This document shows positions 10,736 through 23,700 of a DNA stretch of 36,475 nt, piece after piece. Within the stretch, counting starts at the first letter, position 1. Every line of letters starts with the position of its first letter. The DNA is from Acanthaster planci (lineage: Eukaryota; Echinodermata; Asteroidea; Valvatida; Acanthasteridae): contig NW_019091826.1 of the NCBI RefSeq assembly GCF_001949145.1, positions 1-36,475 on the forward strand, in the 5' to 3' direction. The notes below the pieces were generated by a model. That model searched no databases and was not told where the DNA came from. It saw only the letters and a program-made list of their open reading frames with translations. The position numbers and the translations under genes were made by a program.

Positions 10736-10777
10736 TCCTCATTTAATGTGTAATAACCATTACTCATCTTGGGTTGG

Positions 10778-10927
10778 NNNNNNNNNNNNNNNNNNNNNNN
10801 NNNNNNNNNNNNNNNNNNNNNNNNNNNNNNNNNNNNNNNNNNNNNNNNNNNNNNNNNNNNNNNNNNNNNNNNNNNNNNNNNNNNNNNNNNNNNNNNNNNN
10901 NNNNNNNNNNNNNNNNNNNNNNNNNNN
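10778..10927. other. Assembly gap (150 Ns)
   Basis: A run of 150 undetermined bases. It separates the repeat array from the DNA that holds the receptor gene, so the join across it is not verified by sequence. Confidence 0.99.
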
Positions 10928-11790
10928 ATATGGCGTCATAAATACTTAATTCAACGGTCCTGGATCACATGGCTATCGATAACACGGGATGCAAAAAACC
11001 TCAGTATCCTGTTCGTAAGTGTCCTCTGACGTCATACACGCACACGCACCACAGATTACAAATTCCTAGTGGATAACACCCTAGTTGCACATTAATTTCT
11101 TTAATTATTCATATTTATTTTAATGAAGCAGTCATATATAGATTTGTGTTCACTTCCCAAGATGCTGTGACAATCAAAACCTTTACTTAATTCTGACGTT
11201 CAGCTGTACCTACCGTTATTTTACTTTTTTGCTCTCTCTCTCCTCTATCTTGTAATTATAGCTGCATATAGATATTATTGTAACAAATAAGGAACCAGGC
11301 CATGAACGAGTGTTTGCTTAAAGTCTGGAATCCGCCATTCGCCATCTCCTACTTCATTCTTTAATAACATTGTTTCTTTATGTTCCAATTGTGATGTATG
11401 GAAATAAACCGAACAAAACAAATTTCCAGTTCTTCGGTTCCAAGTAGGCCTAAACTTCTCTGTGAAATGGACGTGGTATTAACTTTTATCTTAAGTGGCG
11501 TCACACTTCCGAATAGAATAGGCTTGTCCTGAAAGTCTACTAGACTATACCAGCCATGAGCATGGAACCGATCGGGTGTTAGTTGAACCATACGATTTGA
11601 CTGTAACGTTCTCAGTCGAACTTGCTTCCTGCTCAATAACCCGTTTCACTTGGCCACGAGACAATTGGCTTTCTTGCCTCAAATTCGCAGTAGGACAAAG
11701 CGATAAGAAACCACTGCCTGGCCACAGACTGGCTTCCATCCTATAGCAAAATAAAGTTAGGAACCCTGTCAATTTACTACATGTAATTAC
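10928..11790. other. Noncoding DNA downstream of the last recognised receptor exon
   Basis: I searched the minus strand here for exons encoding TM4-TM7 of the receptor and found none. The stretch 10995-11105 is weakly similar to 15805-15905 (shared ttacaa, tgga and cattaa-ttc words in register). No other feature is evident. Confidence 0.4.
10995..11105. repeat. Diverged dispersed repeat, copy A
   Basis: Aligns loosely, in the same orientation, with 15805-15905: gtaagt, cgcac, ttacaa..tcc, tgga-aa-ac-c-ag-t-g and cattaa-ttc recur in the same order. Probably an old interspersed element of unknown family. Confidence 0.3.
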
Positions 11791-14700
11791 CACACGTTTC
11801 AATTTGGCGACAGCTCTGCTGAATATTGCATGGATTCGGTAGGTTTTCATGAAAAGTGCTCCAAACGCCAAAGAGATGCCGATGCACATTAGGCTGTACT
11901 TTATCTGTTAGGGATAAAAGCAAATTCAGAGAACAGTTCTCAGCTATCTGTTGCTAAGGTTTTTTATTTCATTGTCTACATTCCACTTTCTTTTGCTGAA
12001 ACTGTCAATATTAAATAGAAGGCTCGATAACATCATTCCCTTCAAACCGACTCATCAGCGTTTGTTAAAGGTCAAAAGAAAACTTAAACCACTTGTTTGA
12101 CTCAACATAACCACTTCAACAAAAGAGGACAGAACAGTATATCTGCCAGATACCTGACAAGATTAAATCGTACGACTTCGTTGTAATTAGAAAAGTCAAA
12201 ACACCGTCTGTTATCGCGTACATTATGTAAATAGGGATTTTTAAGTACCACAATATTACCAAGATTTCAAAAATTCTTTGAGGAATTCGATGATAAAGGA
12301 CATAGGGCGTCAACAACGGTCACAAGTTATTCGAAATATTACTTAACGTGAGACTCACGAGGCAGATTCGTATTATTTCTTTATCTGTGAAGATGGACTG
12401 GTCCAATCCAAACAAGAAGACGGACGTGTAGAGCAGGAGGCTGCCAAGGACGATCAGGTTGTTCAGGGGTGGCGTAGAGATCTTTATTGCCCTAAAAGTG
12501 AAAATACAATATCCATATCCAGCTCGATGATAAATTTATCGGTATGATAAAAGCTGGCTTAATAAATAGCAGGTTCTCGACAATCCAACATTCTCAACAT
12601 CAGTTTGAGTCACAATTGCATTCACTGGAAAGTTGAACTTGATGGTATTTGGGAAAATATGCTTTTTGTGCACTTTTGGAATGACAGTAAATGTCTGTGG
12701 TTTTAAAAATAACGAAACTCACCTTTGTCTTTTGAATTTGATGTTTATGAAAAGAAATACTGTATCCAAAGCTATTCCCACCGAGGCAAAAACAAAGAGT
12801 GTGAGTTGGACGGGTTGACTGACTTCACCATTTTTGATTATAATTGTTTTTCCATCTACTGGGGGTGATCCGTCTGTTAACCGAAAAATAAAATGTAATA
12901 AAGTCACAGTTTCATTTTACATGGCAGTAGATTGTTAACTGTTCGCTAAATGTCATCTCCGATGTGTTGCCATTGCTGGACGAGTGTGGCAAGGGGCACA
13001 GTTAGTGACTCACGATCAAAGATTTAGGAGGTCCGAATCCAGCCGCTGATCATAGATCTTTTCTCTGTGAGGCTACAATCGTGCCGGACCGCGATGTGTT
13101 GTGATGGTAATGAGAGGATAGTGGTGTGATGGTAATCTACTATAGTCAAGCATGCAGTGCAGCGTTTGAACGTGCGCTTGTACGTGGTTGAAAGTGCCCA
13201 CAGGAATACTGCGACCACTGTGGCAATGGCGGACCACACGTGGTGGTATTATTTACATTTAACGTCATCAAGTCACGTGGGTGAAGAAGGTTTATACGTG
13301 ATGGCCTTCGGAAGCCCCCCCCCACACACACATTTGCCAGTCCCCTCCCACCTAAACACAAATTCAGAAGCGCCGATTATGGGACTGCTACCCCATTGTT
13401 GAAAAAACTTCCTTGGCAAGGACAGTGAAGAAATACCAGGAGACGAAATCGGTTCGGGAATGACGTTTCTAATACTATGGTTGCATTAACTAAATGGAGG
13501 TGATGAATGGACTGTAAATGAGTGTTCCGTTTAGAGGGAGCTACGCGAAAACCATTGCCAGTCAAAAGATTCGAACATCCTGTCTCAAGACAAATCACAA
13601 GATCACAACTTCAACAAAAAGGAAATGCACAAAGGTGAATGCTGGTTTTGGTTACTTGTGACAGGCTCCTGACAAGCATGGTGATGGACTCGACTACAAC
13701 ACACATTTTTTTTTCAGAGCTACAAAAAGGCCTTGACCGTCATTTTAGCTTGAAATTTGAGGAGGATCCGTAGTTTATGACCACACTAATGCCTTGCCAA
13801 CACCCCACAATACCTGGCCAGTGAAGTTTCCTGTTTTCCACTGCACGGAAACTCGAAGAGCCGTCGTCATATTCGATTATTTCCGTTGACCTTCCGTCTG
13901 CAATGAACATCACATCACTTCACAATAGTGCGCCTCCAAGTGTTCGCAACGCGTTGACCAATCACAAACGCGCATTGGGTCGACAGATTTCGCGCACTGT
14001 GATTTGTCAACGCGTTGCAAACTCTTGCAGGCACACAATTGTGAATCGCCCATATTAGCAAATCGGTACTTTTTTGCCGAACAAAATGTCAGCTGTATGA
14101 TACTCATAAAAAGAGGGTTTGGGTTCGACGACAGAATCACAGCTTTGAATAATTATTTCGAACAAAACATGAAACAATATGGAGAGCCACGAGATCTCTC
14201 GTAAAACCAGTCAGAAACAAGGCATTTTTTATTACTGCCATTACTTCGAAAGTTTAATTAAAAGGCAGCAAATTCAGTATTGACATAATACCGAGCTAAA
14301 AATCTACAAAAGCAATGCAAACAAGGCTCACAGGTCCATGACTTACCTCGGAACTGCAATATGAAAAAACGAACGTTTTTCTTGGATCTGAATCCACCAT
14401 CTTCGATCAAAACAGAACCCTGCAGAGCAATAAGGGGTGTAACAAGAGAGGAAAGTATAGACTAAAGTGAAAATGTACAGCGATTTTAGACCACTGCGGA
14501 CATCTTGGCAACAATACTCCATTTCAACCATAAACTCAAAAACAGTTACAAAAATTTCGAAAGAATTACAGAAACCGTTCCAATTAAAAACTAGAGTTTT
14601 TAAGATCTTGAGTAATACAGACCAAGGTGAAAGCCTTAGAACCCTTACTTTAAAACGAGCGTAACGATGAACTTGGCAAGTTTGGCAATCTTTATCCTTG

Positions 14701-17700
14701 ATTCAGCAACTATCCAACAGGTCTGAATATATTACAGTTTGAATGTTTGGGTGCCACACTAATTCTTACTGTTGGCCCAACGAAGCTAGTCAGGTAGACA
14801 CTCTCCAGGAGGACTTGTGACATTTCGCTGTCGGTGTACGAAAACTCGTGCAGCGCCTTCGGAGGGTTCAAATTCGCCAGCCTTTCAATGGAGCGATTCA
14901 ACGACATTGCTATGTGGACGAGAACGTCGTAAGATTCTATATGTTCCAGTCTGTCTACACCCTCTTTTGCTAGGAGACCACGCAGAAAGTCGAGCTGGTA
15001 CTCTGGTGGTTGCTATAATAGTATAATTAAGAAAGTCGTAACTTCTATGAAACCGGGTGATGAACGTAACAGGCGGGCGAAAATAATATTAACATTTGTA
15101 CCACTTTAAAATGTTAAATGGGGTAAGCCTCTTTAAACAATGGCAACGTTATAGTTTCAATTTCGGATTTTTCGTTGAATTATTAAACTTCGTTTTTCAG
15201 CCTACTATTTCACCATAGTGGATTTCTCCCAGATCATCTACGGATCTCCAGGCAGACACAGAGAAGTGATACTCCAGTGCCATCTGCAGCTGCTCGGCAG
15301 TACAATCGACGTTATCCACCGCCGTCCACCACTGCTCTGGATACCAACCAACAAGGGTCCAGACGTATTTGCCACCGAACATCTGCATGTGGAAAACCTA
15401 AAATGCAATCGACAAAAATCAAAATCAACTCATGAAAATAAAGCGTGTCAGAAATGAATGCATTGATGAATTCGGTGAATGAAGGTATTATTCTTCACTT
15501 ACTGGTACTGAATTTTAATTTTAAAAGTCACAATGTATAAGCGAAAAGTGTGTTAATCACGTCTGCTTCACAGTTTTCTGTGCCTTAATGTTGGATGTAC
15601 TAAAATTGTATTAAACGACCCGGGCTCGTTTAGATCATGTAATGCCTGGAAGAGGGTGGAGTCCGCCCCTCAAGTTTCTTATGATCTCATACCCGATTTC
15701 CGTCCATCTTGGTTTGTAAACACACGGATTATAAAAATATCAGAAAAGTTTCTATTCATTCCAAACGTGGGTTTTGTTGTCATGGTCATTAACATTTCAT
15801 AGCCTCACACGTGTAAGTTTGGAAGTGACCTGGTAATAAATGCGCACGCACAAGTTACAAGCTCCCACTGGACGAATACTCAAGTCGCTCATTAACTTCG
15901 GGGCCATGGTTCCATGTAAAACTGAGGCTGCACCCAAATCTTTTGTCTAGAGGTAGGTCTAGGTCTTCGCTCCATTGGAAATGTGTGGAGACGCGCAAAC
16001 AATAGACTTAGCCGTAGTTATGGAAGCCCGTTTCGGACACGGCCTAAATCTATATGCTGTTGGCGTGGTTTAAACTGAAGCAGCGACACACATTACTAAC
16101 GGCATTGAGCACAAATGGGAAAGTGAACGTTTTTGGCGGGCCATGGGCAGGTTGAGAGAACTGTATGCTTGATTGCCATATTGTAGTAAAAAGATCCTAA
16201 CAAAGCACTGCACATGATACATGCCTTGCAGCTTTCTGGCTTTGCAATAACATACTGTTTAAGATAGGCATGAATTTGGATCACACTAGGACCTGAACTG
16301 ATTGGAACTGAAACTAGGTTCAACTTCAACCTATGGTTTAAACTTTCATCCCAAATATAGGCAGTGTTGCGTCGATCCAAGTTGATATCTATAGCTGAAT
16401 AACTTGAAAGGGGAGAGGTTTGAGATTTTAGCAAACAGTAAATTCTTCAGTGGTATAAGAGCTGCACGAGCACTATGACAATTCTCCATGTACAAAAACC
16501 TAACCTAGAAAATAAAATACAATCTCGTAAGTGCTCCCAAATAAAATTTTGCGACCTCGAACTCAAAAACGTTGATTGTGTGAACCCATTTACGTTGTTG
16601 ATTTAGTTCACAGAAATGAATGGGGCTGTTTAAAATGGGGTAAAAGGAATTTTTATTTTTAAACATTTATCTGACGAATTTCACATTTTGGACCAGCATC
16701 TCAGTTCACAGCAGCCATATTCCTATTCGAAGGCCATCGGCTGGAAACAGGCGTCTCGAGAAATATTTGCCTCCAAGTCAAATTTTCGTGAGGTAATTCG
16801 TGCTCACGAGTGCAACAATGCAACATAAGATGAAAACCTTTTTTTCAGCCTGTGGTAATCTACGTTAATTCACAGGCCATTACCTAAATGTGCCATATGT
16901 AAATTGTGTTTTACAATACCAATAACAATTGTTTTATTTATTTTTGAGCAGATATATTTGCGCTTTACCAGTTTAAAGAACTACGTATACGCGTAGTTAA
17001 AAATCCATGTAGGCTTCGTCACAAATTCATCGATTAAAATTTAAACAATGCTCCTATTTAAAAGAAGTGCTTTGCACAGTCCCATCAGTTTTTCACATGC
17101 TTCCAGATGGACATTCCAGAAGCAAACGCCATGTATAAAGAGTATGAAGAACCTTGAAGGTCAAGAGAAGGATTTTCAGTGGCATACGAGCTGGCGTTGG
17201 CAATGGTTGGTTGGACATGAATTGCATCGTGGTTTACTACATACAAGCCTAGCAGCAGCATTCTGGACCCGTTGAGGTTAAATCAACTGCGAATTTGCTA
17301 AACCATAGTAATACTCAAGATGGCTAGTTACACTGCAAAAACTGTGGTGTTAGAAACAACACCTTTTGGTGCTACCAAATGACCACACAAAAATGTGTTA
17401 CCTTAACACCGCTGGTGTTACTTTACAACCTACAAGTGCTACAATGCAACTGGAAGGTGGGTGTTAAAAGTAACACCAACAGCGCTGAAATAACACTAAA
17501 AGTTTTAACACCGGTGAAACGTGTTGGCATGGTCCTTTAACGACGGAGGCTTAACACCACGGTTTTTGCAGTGTATATGAAGGTGTGAACCGTACACCTC
17601 GACAAGTACTCCCTTATACCTCTGATAATATGGATGTGAATAAAAACCAATGGCAATGTAGCAGCAATCTGCTTATTCATGAGTCAAACCAACAGCTTAG

Positions 17701-20700
17701 GTTGTTCTTCGGTTGTAGGAAGGTAAAATGATAAAACACCTCATTCCAATGGAAATCAAATGTTTGCAAACTATGTTAACGGTAAAAAATCCAATTAATG
17801 CCATATACTTTCCTCGCCGTGCATTACAGATAAACTCTACTTTTGGAAAGTACTTTTTAAACTGGAACAAAAAGACTTTGCCTGTTCCTAAGCCGCCATC
17901 AAATTTTACCATACGATAGAGTCTACCTTTAAGGTGCAAATTCCAAAGAGGACATTTTTCTACTTGCGGTTCATTTAAGTTGTTGGAAACTAGTTATGTT
18001 CCAAAAACCCCATATGAAATTCGCTTGACCTGTCGCGTATGACTAGCAATACCATGGCATCGAAAGTATCATATATATGTCAATGTTTGTTTTAATGTTA
18101 AAAACACATAAAAAATTACCGTGCAGAAGAGCTTTATCGCAGTGTCAAAGTACGACAAAGCGAAAATGATTCTTGCGTCGTGCCTCTGAAAAAAAAACAC
18201 AGAAAAAGATGACTACAATTGATGTAGTGTTTCGCACCAATTACTTCGGTAGCAGAAAAGTATTGCATGGACCCTTTAATGGTTCTATAAATTTTTAGAA
18301 CCATTAAACGTTCCATGCTCTTTTTCATTGTCTGAAAAACATTGACACCATTTTGGGTTAAGATTATGGAAAAGATCTTTTTTTAAAACACAGCTGAGTG
18401 GCTGCTGTTGTGCTTTCATTCGGAAAAGGCACTGAGCAGCACTGATCACTGATTTTTCCAATGGATGCAAATCGTGATCTCCAAATTTTGTTTCCAGAGT
18501 GCATTCCTAAGAAAAGGTTTTTCGATAGCTAATGACAGTAATGTACGCAATTCAGCAAAGAAAAGTAATGCAGAACAGCTACATATCGAAATTCCAACTG
18601 TGTTTTGTGTACATATCGAAGTAATATTATGGGGCAAGCTCGGTCAGCGACAATTTCCTAACTACTGATCGATTTTGGCTGGTGTCCGATATATATGTCA
18701 TGCATTATGTTACCACTCAATATCGACCACTGGCTGACAATGTCCGTTGATTGAACTTGCCCGTAGTTTGTACCTATAGGACGACATCACTATTTTGCTC
18801 ATGAATATGGTAATTTGAATTTCATTAAAGATCTAAAGGGCACCCCGATACTTGTTAAAATAGAAAAGCAAAACCTTAAAATAAGGTAAAGTAAACACAA
18901 AGGTGTATTTTCAATTGTTTTCCTACTATTTTTGCAAGACATAAAATAATATATTTTAAAACTTAATGCGCGAATTGGCAGGATGGAAATGTGAGCTAAT
19001 GCTCCCAAAGGTACCTTATTAAATAACCCCCTCCTATTTGTTTTTAATTTCGGTGTCCGTCTTTCTTTTTCTTTTTTAAAAATTTAATTTAGCTTTTGGG
19101 GCAAGAATGAGATTTGAAGTTCATCCGTCATTTAGATTTTATTATTGAAACCTTGATTAATTTAATGTGCACCTGCTTCTATCAAATCCCCGTCATTCCT
19201 ATCCATTTCTAAGAGTTCAAAATATATTTATATTTTCAGGGTTCCCACCGGTTTTTAATAATGCACAACCCAAGACGATTGACCAGGTTCCGACGTAAAA
19301 CTTCATATAAATGGCAAAGCACTAAAAGAGTAACGAATTTATACAACATGTTTGTGGTTCACTGTAATTTTATCATAACGAAGCCACTTCAAGAGCCAAG
19401 TTGTACTTTTCTGTAACAAACTGTCTCACTCTCACAAGAAAAATGTTTTGCATCCACAGCTGAAAGCCAAGACATGTCTGCACCCAAGGCGGCGGGTATG
19501 GCTTAGAAGAGGCTCATTGACAACAACGCGTAGGCTCACTAACAACATTGACAAGAACTCAGCAAGTTAGATTATCAATACTCTGGTAAAATGTACCGTG
19601 TTAGTTTGCCGGCCGACGTTTAAAAAACAAGGACCTTCTTAACCATTACCAGTATTGAGAACTAAACAGTACTGTGAACTAACCGGGGAAGTAACACACA
19701 TCTTTCGTGTACTTTATTCAGATATCCCGACATGGCTTCACATTCGGCGTACAGTTAAATACCTGTTAGTCTTTCGTACAAGAGTGCTGGAGGTTATGAG
19801 ACACTTCGTGCATTCATTCCACGTGACATTTAATGGTCTATGCGCGCTGTCGATCTCCAAGGTCACTTACGTATGTGTCTTTTTTCCCTTTCATTACCAA
19901 TTTTGGGAAAAGCATTTTCTTTAAACGGCTATGAGGGCAGAGAATCTTTGGACAACACAGGAAAGAGTTGTCAAACGTTTTGTCTCAAATTCAAAAAGAA
20001 TCAAGCCATTGAGAGACAAACCGAATACCATTTGACCGAAGAAAGACCCTTTACACCGTACGCAGGAATTACCAAATGTGCACTGAAAAAATAATTCCTT
20101 CCTTGTTAATGGGTATAGTCTTAATGGCGCAGCTACTATAATTAACGAGTTAGATTTTCTGACGACTTTAGTGGATGATACTTTTTAAAGGAAGATGTGG
20201 CTACCATGTGCTATCCGCTCACGTATAATGTCAAAAATACTGAGTGGGGGGGTTAAGATACATTAGTAGGCATTATTATGGAATGCGTTGTGACGGGTAT
20301 ACACAATAATTAACCTAGTTCGAAGTACCCGTGTCTGGTAAAATGTATCCGAATTAGGGTGACTCTCAAATATCAGGCAACTGGGAGCACGACAGTCATA
20401 ACGATTCTTCAAAATGGTCTGATCACAAAATTACCTTAAGGCTTCGTAACTGTTGGTCGGGTTTACTGGAGTCACTTATGGCTTCAGTCGCCCTCACGGT
20501 GATGCCTGCTGCTTCTAGTTTGGCCCGGAGATCTTCTGCGTTCTAAATTGAGTAAGTTTAGCAATCCTTTGAAAATAGACATTCTTAAGTTGTAATTTCA
20601 CTCATTGCGTTTCCTTTGAAATTGGTCTGTTTTGGGAGAAGCTGACATTATTCCAGTCTTGTTTTTAAAAATCAGATCACAAGTACATTAGAATATTTAA

Positions 20701-23700
20701 TTTCTGACTGCCACAAATGGCCAAATCTACAGGTTGAAGTGGCCTCATTTAAATGATTATCTTACGTACACACGACAAAGGCAAAGCCCAAATCAAATGG
20801 AATCAGACATGAAATTTATTTCCCATTTCTGCAAAGAACCACGACTTTGAGATTCACCTCATAAGATATTAAAACCTTCCCAACGGAAGGCAAAGGTCTG
20901 TAGGCCCTAATTATTAGGCAAACCGCAATATTTTGCAGACAAGCATGCAGTAGAATTTTTTTCAGCTAAAACACGAACAGAAATGTTCCTGGTTTTGTTA
21001 GAAACCAGAACACGTATCATCGTTGAAGCGCTTTTCGGCAAGGATGACGTGAAATGTAGAATGTGCTTTGAACGAAAGAGGGGGGTTGTTGTTGAATGAT
21101 TGAATATTGGTTGCCCTCGTGTCTAGCACCAAACGTCTCTGAATTTTCCAGCCGGACAGTACTCTTCCGTCATTTCTTTGAGAAAAACTAGCTCCGAGGT
21201 CTTTTGACTAGCATCGGTAATCTATCTAATCAAGGTTCTCGTTGGGTATAACGTGAAGGACCAACTGAAATGGTTGAGCAATTCCTCGTTTGCGTCACAT
21301 TCTGCTTATGAAGCGCCATTGTCAGTGATCGATGTAATGTTTTCCATGCAGTACGGGATTTCGCCTTTTGTACACGGGTAGGCGTGTGTGTGAATATCGC
21401 GCATGGCGTGCCTCTTTCAGCAACCGTCGTTACCGCTCGCGTGTATGAATGGACCTTCAAGTTACCGTGCGGAAATACTCATTGTCCTCGAATATGATGG
21501 CGACCCTTCTCCAACTCATGTATCGCACGAATGCCACCCTCGCTGGGTTGACGCTGTCTTCGCTCCAGTACATCTGCACGGTGAGCGGGTACCTCTCACG
21601 GTCACGGAGTGCTTGCGAGTTGGCTAGACAAACCTTCAAGGGGGGAAACAGTACACAAATTTCGTCCAGATCAATTGAGTGGACTACATTCATGGACTAC
21701 ACTGTCCAGCATTCCATGCCCCTTCTCAAGGACACACAATTTAACTGACCTTACTTTATTCCGATACACTCTGCTTTGCCTTATATTTCAACCGTCGCCA
21801 CAGCACCTACTCCTGCTTAATGCCTTCTTTGTGCGGATTTCATCAGGCCGCAACAGTGCCTGTGGCGCGATTGAGTTATTCTTTGGTTTCAAAGCCAGGC
21901 ATGCTCAACGAAAACACTCGTAACGCATCACTTGTCTCTTTTCAGCATCAAAGAGTGCATCAAGTGGTTTGGATTAGATAGCTAGTGCGTTGCAGAGAAT
22001 ACGCTCCTCATTGCGCAATGATTTGGTAATCATAAAAAAGTAGAAAGCAAAATCCTCAAAATATTCCCAGAGACAATAAAGTTGTGTAATCTTGTCTTGA
22101 CGCTACTTGATTATACAAAATGAATGAATATTTTCAATGCTACACTAACTATTTTTTTTCATTTGAAGAATTAATCAATTTACAAAAGCACAGGAAATTT
22201 GCGTAAATCATCATTTCTGCACTATTTCAACACAAATACTGCAAATTTCCATCTTGGGCAAATAAATTTACTCGATTTATTCCCGGGCAATCAATGTAAT
22301 TTCACACATGATCAACCAGCCTGTGCTCCTCCTGGCATTAGAAAACATAATTATTTGAAGAGTGAAGTCTAGGCTATGTCACGACATTACCCTTTCCACC
22401 AATCTTCCTTACTCGAGCAAATTCCTCATTTAGACTACATTTGGATTCTTCACGTTAAAGAGTTCTCTTCATATATGTTTACATGTAAACGGAACGATCT
22501 AAAGGACAACACTGGAAAATGCGCGTTGTGAAGCACATAAATGCCTCGGAGTCTACTAACGATTTGAAAACTCTTCAATACTTGGCAGACGATATCTTTT
22601 TCTTACATTAATTCACAAACCATTGTTACTCCCTAACGCACTTTTCGTTTCCCATAATGAATGTACTTATTCGTTCTACCTCATCCGTCACAAGAAAGAT
22701 TCGCTGGACCGAACGATACACATTGTATATACAACCCTGGCACTTAATATCAGACTGGGCGTTTTCAGCGCACTGGACGGGTAAATAAGAGAGAAACGTG
22801 TACTCCAACATTTTGTAGTTTATTAATTCGGCGATATCGCTCGCCACACGGAATAATTATGACATCCACTGTCCACCTCGCGTGTTCGCTCATGTTAATA
22901 TACAGCAAGGTCTAATGCTATGGTGCACAATCATTTACAAGGCCGGTCATCTTCGAGTGAGTAATACACTTCGGGGAGCCGAGGCAATATCTCCAATCTA
23001 GACCCATATTAAAAGTGGCAGCTTATTTTACCGGCTAAGGTAAATGCTTCATGCTCCGCAAACATTATTACTGTGCTTTTGTGGAGTGCACCATACATTG
23101 TCACCAAGGTGAACGGCAGGAAATTGTCCGTATCGGAACGCTGTGTAAACCCGATTCATCTATTCCCGTCCCCTCATCAGCTTACATGGGAAGTCTAAAC
23201 CAACACTTTTGTAAATTATACACTTGCAAGAACTGCCAACAGATGCCTGTTTCATCTACCCTTGGAACATTCACACCCAGGGGAATTTATATTGTAATGC
23301 CATTGAGGTAAATAAACGGTTTCTCTCGAAACATTTGGTGCCTAATTTGATGATGCAACATATTGCTTTCCTGTAGACGAATCATGCGAACTTTAACCGG
23401 AAATTCAAAATGGACTTTTTTAATGGCGGAAAGCATTGTGTTGGACTGTTCAGGAGTAGTGGCTCCGTGCAAGAGTTATGCTTAACGCCCTCAGCTAAAA
23501 GCTGTACCAGCGATTGCATTACCATGGTCATCGGGCTTGCCATTGGGTAATGCTTCGCTACACTGGAATGGTGTACTACACTGATGCAACTGCCTCTTGG
23601 TTGAGCTCTCTATTTTATTCAGAACACAAAGTTTCGTTATAACAAACAAGGAACTTCGGCTAATCATGGAATGCAAGCTCTGATGGACTGGAAGAGTGAG

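Larger units (their letters stand above)
1..10777 (+). mobile_element. Candidate large CACTA/EnSpm-like DNA transposon carrying a transposase and a SAM-domain gene
   Basis: The block contains an intact transposase ORF nested in an intron of a multi-exon SAM-domain gene on the same strand. It is bounded by AT-rich degenerate repeats that read in opposite orientation at the two sides: TTGACCAAT..TTGGGTA-like units on the right, and their reverse complement (aataattggt, ttggtcaattttt, ttggacaaatttt) at the left edge. Subterminal repeats in opposite orientation, and a transposase nested in an intron of an accessory-protein gene, are both hallmarks of plant En/Spm (CACTA) elements. Calling the whole block one element is inference. 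No terminal CACTA/CACTG inverted repeat or target-site duplication can be seen, because the left terminus lies at or beyond position 1 and the right terminus falls in or near the run of Ns. The alternative is a host SAMD3-like gene with a transposase inserted in intron 2. Confidence 0.5.

Noticed and set aside
10746-11029. Open frames spanning the run of Ns
   Set aside because: Most codons are undetermined bases; there is no coding evidence.
11545-11790. Receptor exon 12 extending past 11791 toward the QLSRGQVKRVIEQEASS frame
   Set aside because: Reading on past KLKRV runs through a GTAATT donor, and the downstream peptide has no TM4-like segment. It is intronic or 3' noncoding.
12985-13060. 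Functional tRNA gene
   Set aside because: The B-box match is close, but the A-box region and stems do not form a proper cloverleaf by eye. Kept only as a possible SINE fragment.
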